Source of the DNA: JBHIKY01 sp042139015
Lineage (GTDB): Bacteria > Bacillota > Bacilli > Bacillales > Marinococcaceae
DNA: 64,000 bases
NCBI RefSeq assembly: GCF_042139015.1
Contig: NZ_JBHIKY010000003.1
Coordinates: 1 to 64,000 of the forward strand
Direction of reading: 5' to 3'
Positions 24,874 to 33,637 of the stretch are shown piece by piece. The position numbers and the translations under genes were made by a program. The first letter of the stretch is position 1. Every line of letters starts with the position of its first letter. Under the pieces are notes generated by a model, which worked only from the letters and a program-made list of their open reading frames with translations, was not told the DNA's origin and ran no database searches.

Positions 24874-25359
24874 CTATCTTTTTCTTTTTAACAACACAAA
24901 TCTGTGTCGATAAGGATTTTTTTCGTTGACTGTTCCCTGAACTTCTGACACCTTTATCCACTCATCGTCATCCCACGACGGAAAATAAGTGTCCCCGTCG
25001 AATTCTTCCTCAATAAAGGTCAGGTTCATTTTATCAGCAAGCGGAAGCATTTCTTTAAAAATAGTTTCACCGCCGATTACAAAAATTTCTTCCTTCCCTT
25101 GAGCAAGTTTTTTCAAATCTTCAAATGAATGAATCAGTTCGCAGCCTGCAGCTCTAAAGCTTTTGTTAGAGGTGAGCACAATATTCCGGCGATTGGGCAG
25201 AGCTCTGCCGATGGATTCATACGTCCTGCGGCCCATCATAATCGTGTGACCGCTCGTCGTTTCCTTGAAATGCTTCAGGTCTGCCGGCAGATGCCATGGC
25301 ATTTCATTGTCTTTTCCAATTACTCTGTTTTTATCAAGAGCCGCCACGAGCGTGATCAT
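24874..25359 (-). CDS. dfrA: Dihydrofolate reductase
   Basis: A 161-residue DHFR that regenerates tetrahydrofolate from the dihydrofolate made by thymidylate synthase. ALDKNRVIGKDNEMPWHLPADLKHF is the N-terminal signature, with the catalytic Asp in LPADL, and MGRRTYESIG and VIGGETIF are the NADPH blocks. ATG 25359 overlaps the thyA stop as ATGA, so the two are coupled. Confidence 0.96.
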   Translation of the reverse strand: MITLVAALDKNRVIGKDNEMPWHLPADLKHFKETTSGHTIMMGRRTYESIGRALPNRRNIVLTSNKSFRAAGCELIHSFEDLKKLAQGKEEIFVIGGETIFKEMLPLADKMNLTFIEEEFDGDTYFPSWDDDEWIKVSEVQGTVNEKNPYRHRFVLLKRKR

Positions 25360-26150
25360 ACTGATACCTCTCCTTTGATGTGTGGATGAGGGTCATAGTT
25401 TTGCAGCTCGAAATCATCGATCGAAAAGTCAAAAATCGACGATATCTCCGGGTTAATATGCATTTCCGGAAGCTGCCTCGGCTCACGTCCCAACTGAAGC
25501 TTAATCTGATCAACATGGTTCAGGTAAATATGTGCATCGCCAAACGTGTGAACAAATTCACCAGCCTGGAGCCCGCATACCTGAGCTGTCATTTTTGTAA
25601 GGAGCGCATAGGAAGCAATATTGAATGGAACGCCGAGAAAAACATCAGCACTGCGCTGGTAAAGCTGACAGGACAGCCTGCCGTTGTTTACATAAAATTG
25701 AAACAGGCAGTGGCATGGAGCGAGCGCCATATCATCTATCTCTGTCGCGTTCCATGCATTGACAATCAGGCGGCGTGAATCGGGATTTGTTTTAATTTGG
25801 TCGATCACGTCGGAAATCTGGTCTACTGTTTTTCCATCAGCACCTTCCCAGGAACGCCATTGCTTTCCATATACCGGCCCGAGATCTCCCTTTTCATCTG
25901 CCCATTCGTTCCAGATTTTCACTTTATTATCTTTTAAATATTGGATATTGGTGTCCCCTTTTAAAAACCAGAGAAGCTCATGAATAATAGAGCGCAGATG
26001 TAATTTTTTTGTCGTGAGGACAGGAAATCCTTCGTCCAGGTTGAACCGCATCTGCCAGCCGAACGTACTGATCGTGCCGGTGCCGGTGCGGTCGCTTTTC
26101 TCCTGACCATTATTGAGTATATGGCTGCACAAATCCAGATATTGCTTCAT
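25356..26150 (-). CDS. thyA: Thymidylate synthase (ThyA type)
   Basis: A 264-residue enzyme that methylates dUMP with methylene-tetrahydrofolate. The catalytic Cys is in LAPCHCLFQFYV near residue 146, with the RSADVFLGVPFNIASYA block after it. The 264-residue length fits the short (E. coli-like, ThyB) form. GGAGGA lies 7 bases before ATG 26150. First gene of thyA-dfrA. Confidence 0.97.
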   Translation of the reverse strand: MKQYLDLCSHILNNGQEKSDRTGTGTISTFGWQMRFNLDEGFPVLTTKKLHLRSIIHELLWFLKGDTNIQYLKDNKVKIWNEWADEKGDLGPVYGKQWRSWEGADGKTVDQISDVIDQIKTNPDSRRLIVNAWNATEIDDMALAPCHCLFQFYVNNGRLSCQLYQRSADVFLGVPFNIASYALLTKMTAQVCGLQAGEFVHTFGDAHIYLNHVDQIKLQLGREPRQLPEMHINPEISSIFDFSIDDFELQNYDPHPHIKGEVSV

Positions 26151-26228
26151 AGATTATTCCTCCAAGCACAATTATGTATTTTATCATTATATCAGTTAAT
26201 GGCATAAATAGCAGTTCATTAAAATAGG

Positions 26229-26253
26229 AAAAACGCCGCCTTTCGAGACAGCG
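26229..26253 (-). terminator. Terminator of yunC
   Basis: On the minus strand CGCTGTC-tcgaaa-GGCGGCG (two G-T pairs) followed by TTTTT. Confidence 0.65.
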
Positions 26254-26261
26254 CTCTTTCC

Positions 26262-26564
26262 TTATACTCCTATAAGCAGGGCCTCTCTGCCACTCATCCC
26301 CTTCTTCCAGCCAAGCTCTCCGGCAGCTATCGTTACTGATTCGAGCGGTGCCTGCAGCAGCTGATCGAGCGTTCTTACTCCCATCGCTCTGCCCGCCACA
26401 ATTTTTCGGTCCGGCCATTTGCCATCAAGCACTTCGATGTCGAGCGCTCCACACATTATATAGCCGATCTGGCTTTTTACAATAAGCAGTGTCGTCTCGG
26501 GAAGCTCCACAGTAATCGTTTGAAATGTTCTATTTTCAAGTTGAATCGTATCCAAAGTTACCAC
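26262..26564 (-). CDS. yunC: YunC family protein (DUF1805)
   Basis: A 100-residue protein with the YunC pattern: GYIMCGALDIEVLD, VAGRAMGVRTLDQLL and GMSGREALL. The crystal fold of the family is known but the function is not. Start is GTG 26564 with AAGGGGG upstream. It follows yunD in the same direction, as in B. subtilis, with a self-complementary TCATCATATGATGA in the gap at about 26585. Confidence 0.9.
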   Translation of the reverse strand: MVTLDTIQLENRTFQTITVELPETTLLIVKSQIGYIMCGALDIEVLDGKWPDRKIVAGRAMGVRTLDQLLQAPLESVTIAAGELGWKKGMSGREALLIGV

Positions 26565-26629
26565 CTGTATTCCCCCTTCTTCTTCATCATATGATGATAA
26601 GGGGAAGAGGGATTCAGCACATTACCTGC

Positions 26630-28021
26630 TTACCCGTATTGTTTACTAAGAGTGTACGCAAGCACATCCCGCATCGTTTCAGGCATGAAATATTTCTTCT
26701 TCGTACACTGCGCAAGTCCGGGATACAGCGGACCGAACGTAAACATATCCGCTGTGGCGAGCTTGTATTCTTTCTTCGGATCAATCCGCTCGCTTCCAAT
26801 TAAAATCTGCTTAACATAGGATGACAACTCATCCAATTCAACGGTCATGCCGCTGAACTCCATTCTGCCGAGTTTCACTCCTCTAAACCCGAGACCTTTC
26901 AAAGGCAGGTGGATCATTTTCTCTGTAAACGCAGCCGCGATCGTTTCTTTAAGGACGGATCCTTTTACATGGACAAGACATGGGTTGACCGGGTGAGGGC
27001 AGAGCCGGTGAATATCTTTTCTTGTAACCGGACCTGAAGGTAAAGAATCAAGCAATAATCCGGAATTGAGCATCGCTATTTCTGCGCCGCACCATTCTTT
27101 CACTCCATCAGTAAGAAGCTTGGCAAATTCGGAAGGTTCGGTCCAGGACACAGCAATTTCCCTGGACAGATGCGCAATTCGCTCCTCTAATAGCTTATCG
27201 GTTTCCTCGCCAAGAGAGGCAAGCAATGCTTTCGTTTCAGGAGATGGCCTTTCATGTCGAACTGACACAGCAGCTCCTTCTGAATGAATCACCTTATTTC
27301 TATCCTGGTCGTACAACAATTTAATTTCGCCCGCATAATAGCAGTTCTTTCCACACTGAGCAATTAACGTATTATTAATGTTCACAGCCTGCTTTAATAG
27401 ATGGTGGGTATGTGCCCCTAGAATTACATCTATGCCGTTAAATTTTCTAGCTATTTCCTCGTCATCGGGATACCCGAGATGAGAAAGAAGAATAACAATA
27501 TCAGACTGCTCTTTCACCTTCTCCAGCAGCTCGGGAAGCCACTTGAATGGATCCTGGACATCCCAGCCCAATTCTTTATAAAACGGGTAAAACGGCACAG
27601 TCAGCCCAATCAGTCCGATGCGGAGACCTTCCTTCGTACGTAATAAGTCGTAAGGTTCTGCCCAGCGGGGACGATTTCCTTTTTCATCAAATAAATTAGC
27701 AAGCAGCACTGTAAAAGAAGCTTCATCATAAAGCTCGTCAAGCTCCTCTTTAGAAAAAGTGATGCCTTCATTATTGCCGATCGTAATATGGTGAATGCCG
27801 GCTTCATTCAAAAGCCTGACATTTGCTTTTCCTTTTGTGGCCTCCGTTATGGGATGAACCCTGTCGGTATGATCTCCTAAATCAAAAAATAACGCAGTCT
27901 CTCCTTGTTTTTCGTGAAAGGAGCGCTGGCTCTTCATGTAGGAAACTACGGATGGCCATTGTGACAATTCACTGTGAAGATCATTCGTGTGATATATATG
28001 TAAAGGTATTATTGAGGTCAT
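26630..28021 (-). CDS. yunD: Metallophosphoesterase / 5'-nucleotidase-like protein YunD
   Basis: A 463-residue two-domain protein. The N-terminal metallophosphatase domain shows YHTNDLHSEL (metal ligands D and H), DLGDHTD, GNNEG, LLSHLGYPDD and GAHTHH; the C-terminal part from about 290 resembles the nucleotide-binding domain of 5'-nucleotidases. There is no signal peptide, so it acts in the cytoplasm, as YunD does. GNNEG replaces the more common GNHE/D, as in YunD-type proteins. Substrate unknown. AAAGGCGGT precedes ATG 28021. Confidence 0.9.
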   Translation of the reverse strand: MTSIIPLHIYHTNDLHSELSQWPSVVSYMKSQRSFHEKQGETALFFDLGDHTDRVHPITEATKGKANVRLLNEAGIHHITIGNNEGITFSKEELDELYDEASFTVLLANLFDEKGNRPRWAEPYDLLRTKEGLRIGLIGLTVPFYPFYKELGWDVQDPFKWLPELLEKVKEQSDIVILLSHLGYPDDEEIARKFNGIDVILGAHTHHLLKQAVNINNTLIAQCGKNCYYAGEIKLLYDQDRNKVIHSEGAAVSVRHERPSPETKALLASLGEETDKLLEERIAHLSREIAVSWTEPSEFAKLLTDGVKEWCGAEIAMLNSGLLLDSLPSGPVTRKDIHRLCPHPVNPCLVHVKGSVLKETIAAAFTEKMIHLPLKGLGFRGVKLGRMEFSGMTVELDELSSYVKQILIGSERIDPKKEYKLATADMFTFGPLYPGLAQCTKKKYFMPETMRDVLAYTLSKQYG

Positions 28022-28062
28022 GTCAGCACCGCCTTTATCAGAACAAATACTTCCTTAAATTA

Positions 28063-28887
28063 TCATATCCCCGTCACACCCTGCCAAATTAAGCGGATGC
28101 CCACAAATATGAGGAATATCCGCAGTATTACTACTAGTGTATCACTTTTCAAACGCCGGTTAATTTCCGCTCCAATCTGCGCTCCCACCCATGCGCCGGG
28201 AATAAGAGCTAACACAAGACCCCAATCAATATTTCCAAGGGCGATGTGACTGAGAGAGCTTACAATCGCAGACAAAAAAACCATCAGCATCGAAGTAGCC
28301 ACGGCCCGGTGTGGTGGAAATCCGAATAATACAATCATTGCCGGGACAAGTATCGACCCGCCTCCGATGCCAAAAAGACCGGAGCACAGCCCGACAAACA
28401 AACCTAATGATATCGCAATGCACGGTGTAAAACCATATTCAATTTCACTCCCGGCTTCATCTTTGTAATATCGGCGGATCCCTTTTCCTCTGATCCGCAG
28501 CGGCTTCAACTTCTTCCGGAACACGAGACCGAAGGAAACAATGATCATAAAGGTTCCAAAAATAATCAGAAAAGGGTCTCCATCCACCCCTTTATTCAGC
28601 CATACTCCGATTAATGCACCCGGACCACTTCCAGAGAAAAAAATAAGAGCTGATTTATAATCTACTTTCTTCTGCCGAATATATGCGATGGTAGAGGATA
28701 AGCCGGTGACAATCATAATCAGCACCGAGGTGCCAACAGCTGTCTGCGGGGTAATATCGGTTAAAAGAGGACTTATTGCGCTTAGTATCATCAACGCAGG
28801 CACGATAATAATTCCGCTTCCCAGCCCCATCAGACTGCCGGCCAGACAAGCAAAAAATCCAATGACAATGAGTAAAAGCCAATCCAT
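28063..28887 (-). CDS. yunE: TauE/SafE family membrane exporter (YunE)
   Basis: A 274-residue membrane protein with about eight helices and the two internal GLGSGIIIVPALMIL / GIGGGSILVPAMIVLF repeats of the TauE/SafE family (sulfite or sulfoacetate export). ATG 28887 is chosen because AAGAGGG lies 5 bases before it and the protein then starts right at its first helix. Context with yunD and yunF matches B. subtilis. Substrate unknown. Confidence 0.9.
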   Translation of the reverse strand: MDWLLLIVIGFFACLAGSLMGLGSGIIIVPALMILSAISPLLTDITPQTAVGTSVLIMIVTGLSSTIAYIRQKKVDYKSALIFFSGSGPGALIGVWLNKGVDGDPFLIIFGTFMIIVSFGLVFRKKLKPLRIRGKGIRRYYKDEAGSEIEYGFTPCIAISLGLFVGLCSGLFGIGGGSILVPAMIVLFGFPPHRAVATSMLMVFLSAIVSSLSHIALGNIDWGLVLALIPGAWVGAQIGAEINRRLKSDTLVVILRIFLIFVGIRLIWQGVTGI

Positions 28888-28947
28888 TATTACCCTCTTT
28901 TCTCTATGTATCAAACAAGTAAAAGGTTGTTTGCAGCTTACAGACAG

Positions 28948-29814
28948 TTATTCTTCCGAATGATTTTCAAACAAGGATATCTGCCGAGGGGCAAGACCTT
29001 CGTATGAAACTCCGGCCATCTTTAAAAAAGTTTTCGCGTTTCCTGCCGCATGTCCTCCTGAATTATTGTTAAATACTACACATACCTTTTTAGATCCGTT
29101 TTGAAGCTTATTTATTTTCTCAAGCAGCTCCTTCAATTCGTGCTGCGAGTAATCATATAAATATCGGACACGCCGCCAGTTTTCCCCCTTCACCGGTTTT
29201 CTCCATGCTTCGACGTTACGGCCGTGAAGACGTACGAGCGTTTTATCAGCATGCGTTGTTTCGAGTACCATCGGGACAGATCCTTCACCGGACTGCGGCT
29301 CATCACACACGCTGTGAATCCACTCTTCTTCCTTCATAAATGTCAACGTTTTTTCTTTAAATTCCGAAGCAAACCACGACTGATGACGAAATTCCAGCGC
29401 GCAGGGAAAGTCTGTAAGCTTTTCTCTGACATAACGCAGATAAGCGACATTTTCCTTTGTACAATCGAACCACGGTGGAAACTGGCAGAGAACCATAGAG
29501 AGCTTTCCTGCTTCTACTACAGGCTTTATCGATTCAACATAAGCTTTAAACATTTCTTCATGATCTGCAAATGGAATTTCTCCACGTTCATGTCCGGTCA
29601 TGCCCTGATATGCTTTTACAATAAAAGAGAAACGATCCGGCGTGTCTTTGATCCACTTATGATAATTCTTCAGCGGCTGTACCGCATAAAAAGCAGAATC
29701 TACTTCTACTATTGGAAAGTGAGCACTGTAGGCCTGGAGTTTATCTGTCTGCCTGGTGCCCTCTGGATAAATGGAATCGTGGTCTCCCCACCCTGTTAAT
29801 CCTACTTCTAACAA
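28948..29814 (-). CDS. yunF: DUF72 family protein (YunF)
   Basis: A 288-residue TIM-barrel-type protein. VGLTGWGDHDSIYP at the start, ALEFRHQSW in the middle and VVFNNNSGGHAAGNA near the end are DUF72 blocks. TTG 29814 is the likely start, with GGGAGGGG 6 bases upstream; an ATG eight codons earlier lacks a site because its codons overlap that ribosome site. Function unknown; some DUF72 members are thought to be sugar-related enzymes, but no catalytic residue can be named here. Confidence 0.88.
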   Translation of the reverse strand: MLEVGLTGWGDHDSIYPEGTRQTDKLQAYSAHFPIVEVDSAFYAVQPLKNYHKWIKDTPDRFSFIVKAYQGMTGHERGEIPFADHEEMFKAYVESIKPVVEAGKLSMVLCQFPPWFDCTKENVAYLRYVREKLTDFPCALEFRHQSWFASEFKEKTLTFMKEEEWIHSVCDEPQSGEGSVPMVLETTHADKTLVRLHGRNVEAWRKPVKGENWRRVRYLYDYSQHELKELLEKINKLQNGSKKVCVVFNNNSGGHAAGNAKTFLKMAGVSYEGLAPRQISLFENHSEE

Positions 29815-30141
29815 AGCTGTCCCCTCCCGTTCGTACATGGTAAACAGAAAAGCGAACCCCAGAGCTGGTCCGCCTGTTACATGTACTTATTTTACCTGCA
29901 GATATAAAGTTCAAACTATTTGACGTTTCATAAATTATATCACAAATATATGAAGGTAAATCATTTTGAAAACTACATTATTATGTTATCTGATTATCAA
30001 ATCTCTTTAATAGTCTATTACACATATTTCTCTTTTTACAGTACAAACACGGGCAGTTATTATAAATGGAATTACCGGTATTAGCCGTGGCTGGAAGGGG
30101 TTCTAAGCATATTAATAGTCTATAATGAGGAGGTGAATACT
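29815..30141. other. AT-rich gap before the collagen-like gene
   Basis: No gene is visible. The right half is very AT-rich. CATATTAATA at 30108-30117 lies 24 bases before the start of the collagen-like gene and resembles a mother-cell sporulation -10 box (CATA start), without a convincing -35. GGGGTTCTAAG just before it adds nothing recognisable. Confidence 0.4.
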
Positions 30142-31182
30142 ATGAAAAAGAAAAAGAAACCTTGTTATCCTGAAATAATCTGCCATGAGTCAGGTAAAGT
30201 GCTCTGCAAGACTTCAGCTCCTCGAAGAACACCCAGTTGGGTAGTTAACACGGGACCTACAGGACCTACAGGACCTACAGGACCTACAGGGCCGACGGGG
30301 CCTACGGGGGTTGCCGGCGTTACTGGAGCTACCGGGGCCATCGGGCCGACGGGACCTACGGGCACTGCTGGAGCCACCGGACCTACCGGGGCCACGGGAG
30401 CTACTGGACCTGCCGGTGCTACGGGCGCTGCCGGAGCCACTGGCGCTACTGGGGCCACCGGGCCGACGGGACCTACGGGCACTGCTGGAGCCACCGGACC
30501 TACCGGGGCCACGGGAGCTACTGGACCTGCCGGTGCTACGGGCGCTGCCGGAGCCACTGGCGCTACTGGGGCCACCGGGCCGACGGGACCTACGGGCACT
30601 GCTGGAGCCACCGGACCTACCGGGGCCACGGGAGCTACTGGACCTGCCGGTGCAACTGGAGCAGCGGGAGGAGAAGGTACTTTCTTACAAACGACAACAT
30701 TAGGTTCTGTTGACAGAATTATAGCATTTAATGAAGGTGGAGGTAATAATCAAGTGCTCGGAGCTCTATTGTTTAACAACTCTAGTGCTGTAACAGTTGA
30801 TCGTTTAGCAAGTTATATTAATCAAATCGGTTCTCCGGGTGAATTTCAGATGGCTATTGCAATTCCAACCGGTATATCTACAGCACAAGTAGTGGCGACT
30901 ACTTCTATTTATACAGGAGCTTTAACACCCGGAGTATTCGTTTTACCATTGACCGCAGCCTACTCTATAGCTGCTAATACAGCATACTACTTGGTAATTA
31001 GGGACCAAAATAACGGGTCGTCTTATGGCGGCATGGCTTCTGGTTATGGATCTGCATTGCAAACTTCCCCCATAAATTTCAGGGAACAAAATGTAGCAGC
31101 TCTTGCAGTAGGTCAGATATTAAACACTAGTGACGTCAGTTTAAATTTAACTCCATGGTTGGCTGCTTTAACAGCTTTATAA
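30142..31182 (+). CDS. Collagen-like (GXT repeat) spore-surface type protein
   Basis: A 346-residue protein of three parts. Residues 1-37 are basic and Cys-containing. Residues 38-175 are an uninterrupted Gly-X-Thr/Ala collagen-like repeat (GPT, GAT, GPA, GAA). The last 170 residues form a non-repetitive, Ser/Ala-rich beta-type domain. This resembles exosporium hair proteins such as BclA of the B. cereus group, in which Thr in GPT triplets carries sugars; the C-terminal domain here is not obviously the BclA jelly roll. AGGAGGTGA lies 7 bases before ATG 30142; a GTG three codons earlier overlaps that site. No signal peptide or sortase motif, in keeping with mother-cell assembly. Confidence 0.82.
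   Translation: MKKKKKPCYPEIICHESGKVLCKTSAPRRTPSWVVNTGPTGPTGPTGPTGPTGPTGVAGVTGATGAIGPTGPTGTAGATGPTGATGATGPAGATGAAGATGATGATGPTGPTGTAGATGPTGATGATGPAGATGAAGATGATGATGPTGPTGTAGATGPTGATGATGPAGATGAAGGEGTFLQTTTLGSVDRIIAFNEGGGNNQVLGALLFNNSSAVTVDRLASYINQIGSPGEFQMAIAIPTGISTAQVVATTSIYTGALTPGVFVLPLTAAYSIAANTAYYLVIRDQNNGSSYGGMASGYGSALQTSPINFREQNVAALAVGQILNTSDVSLNLTPWLAALTAL
30343..30653 (+). repeat. Perfect 117-bp tandem repeat, 2.66 copies
   Basis: Copies start at 30343, 30460 and 30577 with GGGCCGACGGGACCTACGGG and show no difference until the third breaks off after 30653. Each unit encodes 39 residues (13 triplets) of the collagen-like region. Lack of silent changes means recent expansion or gene conversion; the number of units probably varies between strains. 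Confidence 0.92.
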
Positions 31183-31420
31183 TTCTTATTTTTTCTAATA
31201 TAAGTTTCCCCTCTTCATTTAACAAAGAAAGTTATATTTCAATCAATAACAAAATCACCCTTGTCGGTTCTATTACCGGTTATGCTAGTGCAGGATTGGC
31301 TATTAATTAAAAGAATCACTTTTCACAACCCATTTATGCAGGCTTTTGCCTGCTTTTTTCTATGTTTGCAGGCAGATCCAAAAGGCGAAAGCCTTAGCTT
31401 TTATAATACTTTTATTTTTT
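31183..31420. other. Gap after the collagen-like gene, terminators only
   Basis: No gene. GCAGGC-tttt-GCCTGC followed by TTTTTT (31338-31359) is a clear plus-strand terminator. An AAAGGCGAAAGCCTTAGCTTTT hairpin follows at 31380-31401. A foldback element begins at 31421. Confidence 0.6.
31338..31359 (+). terminator. Terminator of the collagen-like gene
   Basis: GCAGGC-TTTT-GCCTGC plus six T. Confidence 0.85.
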
Positions 31421-31605
31421 TGAATGAATTTCATAATTTCTATTCTTACATAAGTAAGCGGTTGAAATGTACGTAGACTTCTGCGGGAAAAGCAACGGCT
31501 GAAGACCCCCTTGGGAGCGATTTTCCTCCCAAGGAGGCTGAAGCGTTGCCCGCGAAAAGCGAAGTGGATTTCAACCGCAGATGCAAGACTTTTGAAATTG
31601 ATTCC
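31421..31605. repeat. Foldback element with terminal inverted repeats (copy 1)
   Basis: The left end TGAATGAATTTCATAA (31421-31436) is matched, inverted and with few differences, by ACTTTTGAAATTGATTC at 31588-31604. Inside, GCGGTTGAAAT (31458-31468) pairs with ATTTCAACCGC (31568-31578), and within that GCGGGAAAAGCAACGGCTGAAG faces GCTGAAGCGTTGCCCGC, with a terminal CTTGGGAG/CTCCCAAG hairpin. It carries no gene. The core recurs at 41.8 and 54.1 kb, the ends at 41.7-42.0 kb. The layout is that of a MITE-like or structured-RNA repeat. Confidence 0.65.
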
Positions 31606-31635
31606 TTTAATAAGCATAGATTTTCTTAAGGTATT

Positions 31636-31674
31636 AAAAAAAAGAGCCACCAATTAATTGGTGACCCTGTTTTT
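31636..31674 (-). terminator. Terminator of the suf operon
   Basis: Minus strand: AGGGtCACCAATT-AATTGGTGgCTCT followed by eight T. Confidence 0.88.
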
Positions 31675-31697
31675 ATTTCTTGAGAAACTTCAATGAA

Positions 31698-33095
31698 TTA
31701 ACCGATAGAACCTTCCATTTCGAAGCTGATCAGCCGGTTCATTTCCACGGCATATTCCATTGGAAGTTCTTTTGTGAATGGCTCGATAAAGCCCATTACA
31801 ATCATTTCTGTTGCTTCCTGTTCAGAAACTCCGCGGCTCATCAGATAGAAGAGCTGCTCTTCTGAAACCTTAGAAACAGTCGCTTCGTGCTCCAGTGTAA
31901 TATTGTTATTCAGGATTTCATTATAAGGAATTGTATCGGACGTCGATTCATTATCCATAATCAGCGTATCACACTCTACTTTGGAGAAAGATCCCTGCGA
32001 TTTACGCCCAAAGTGCGCGATACCGCGGTAGGTTACTTTTCCGCCGTGCTTGGAAATAGACTTCGACACAATAGTGGAAGAACAGTTTGGAGCAAGGTGC
32101 ATTACTTTCGCACCGGCATCCTGGTGCTGTCCTTTTCCGGCAATGGCAATGGAAAGAATCGTTCCTTTTGCTCCTTCACCTCTCATAATAACTGATGGAT
32201 ATTTCATCGTGAGCTTGGAACCGATGTTTCCGTCGACCCATTCCATTGTAGCTCCAGCATCAGCAACCGCACGCTTTGTTACGAGATTATAGATATTCGG
32301 AGCCCAGTTCTGAATCGTTGTATAACGGCAATATGCGTTCTTTTTAACGATGATTTCTACTACAGCACTGTGCAGTGAATCCGTAGTATAAACCGGCGCT
32401 GTACAACCTTCCACGTAGTGGACGGAGCTGTCTTCATCAGCGATGATCAAGGTACGCTCAAATTGTCCCATGTTCTCAGAGTTAATGCGGAAATAGGCCT
32501 GAAGCGGCGTATCCGTCTTTACTCCTTTAGGAACATAAATGAACGATCCGCCGGACCATACAGCTGAATTCAACGCTGAGAATTTATTATCAGACGGAGG
32601 TATTACTTTTCCAAAGTGCTCTCTGAAAATATCCTCATTTTCCTTCAGTGCTGTATCGGTATCTTTAAATACAATACCCTGCTCTTCCAAATCCTGATTC
32701 ATATTGTGATACACTACTTCAGATTCGTACTGAGCAGACACACCGGCAAGATACTTTTGTTCTGCTTCCGGTATACCGAGCTTATCAAAAGTATTCTTAA
32801 TTTCTTCTGGAACCTCATCCCAGGATTTCTCCGAGCGTTCAGACGGCTTAACATAGTAAGTGATATCGTCGAAAATGAGTCCAGTAAGGTCGCCGCCCCA
32901 TTGAGGCATTGGCATCTTATAAAAAATCTTTAATGACTTCAAACGAAAGTCCAGCATCCATTCCGGTTCTTCTTTAATTTTGGAAATCTCACGGACAACT
33001 TTTTCTGTCAATCCTCGTTCCGAACGAAATATCGACACGTCTTTGTCGTGGAAACCATATTTATATTCCCCGATTTCCGGCATTTTCTTTGCCAT
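31698..33095 (-). CDS. sufB: Fe-S assembly scaffold SufB
   Basis: A 465-residue beta-helix protein, the scaffold on which Fe-S clusters are built by the SufBCD complex. The C-terminal block (CDTLIMDNESTSDTIPYNEI) holds the conserved Cys and the region that binds SufC, and the GMGEGA-type loop is present. AAGGAGG lies 7 bases before ATG 33095. Last gene of sufCDSUB; 95 bases separate it from sufU. Confidence 0.97.
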   Translation of the reverse strand: MAKKMPEIGEYKYGFHDKDVSIFRSERGLTEKVVREISKIKEEPEWMLDFRLKSLKIFYKMPMPQWGGDLTGLIFDDITYYVKPSERSEKSWDEVPEEIKNTFDKLGIPEAEQKYLAGVSAQYESEVVYHNMNQDLEEQGIVFKDTDTALKENEDIFREHFGKVIPPSDNKFSALNSAVWSGGSFIYVPKGVKTDTPLQAYFRINSENMGQFERTLIIADEDSSVHYVEGCTAPVYTTDSLHSAVVEIIVKKNAYCRYTTIQNWAPNIYNLVTKRAVADAGATMEWVDGNIGSKLTMKYPSVIMRGEGAKGTILSIAIAGKGQHQDAGAKVMHLAPNCSSTIVSKSISKHGGKVTYRGIAHFGRKSQGSFSKVECDTLIMDNESTSDTIPYNEILNNNITLEHEATVSKVSEEQLFYLMSRGVSEQEATEMIVMGFIEPFTKELPMEYAVEMNRLISFEMEGSIG

Positions 33096-33190
33096 ATTAA
33101 AAACCTCCTTGTGGGAAATTCAGCTTTCAGTATTACCTGAGAACTGGTTATGCAGCCCGGGACCCTGCAGCCTTCCGGGACTAGAATTAT

Positions 33191-33637
33191 TTAATTGTCT
33201 TCTTCTTCATCCAGCCCTTTTTCCATGGCCTTCCATGCAAGTGTAGCACATTTAATCCTTGCTGGAAACTTTGTCACTCCCTGCAATGCTTCAATATCTC
33301 CAAGATCATATTTTTCGTCATCATATTCCTGCCCAAGCATCATTTTCGAAAATATATCTGCAAGCTCTAAAGCATCATCCACTGATTTCTCTTTAACAAT
33401 TTCCGTCATCATAGAAGCTGACGATAAACTGATGGAGCAGCCTTCTCCGACAAATCTCGCGTCAGAGATTTTGTCATCCTCCACCTTGAGCTGGAGCTGA
33501 ATGCGGTCTCCGCAGGTAGGATTGTTCATATTGACATGAAGTGTTTGATCTTCAAGCTCTCCACGGTTACGTGGATTTTTATAGTGATCCATGATCACTT
33601 GCCTATACAGCGTGTCAAGGTTACTATGCGAAGACAT
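33191..33637 (-). CDS. sufU: Zinc-dependent sulfur transferase SufU
   Basis: A 148-residue IscU-like protein. C42, D44 (PTCGD), C67 (GEGCSIS) and a third Cys in RIKCATLAW near 129 are the zinc and sulfur-accepting ligands. In Firmicutes SufU takes persulfide from SufS rather than acting as scaffold, and the insertion typical of SufU (the MMLGQEYDD region) is present. Start: ATG 33637 or the GTG just before it, both after AAGGAG; it overlaps sufS by about 14-17 bases. Confidence 0.95.
   Translation of the reverse strand: MSSHSNLDTLYRQVIMDHYKNPRNRGELEDQTLHVNMNNPTCGDRIQLQLKVEDDKISDARFVGEGCSISLSSASMMTEIVKEKSVDDALELADIFSKMMLGQEYDDEKYDLGDIEALQGVTKFPARIKCATLAWKAMEKGLDEEEDN

Noticed and set aside
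30165..30629. Long minus-strand frame rich in Pro-Val-Ala opposite the collagen repeat
   Set aside because: It is the mirror of a GC-rich triplet repeat; no ribosome site or start fits, and the plus-strand protein has all signals.
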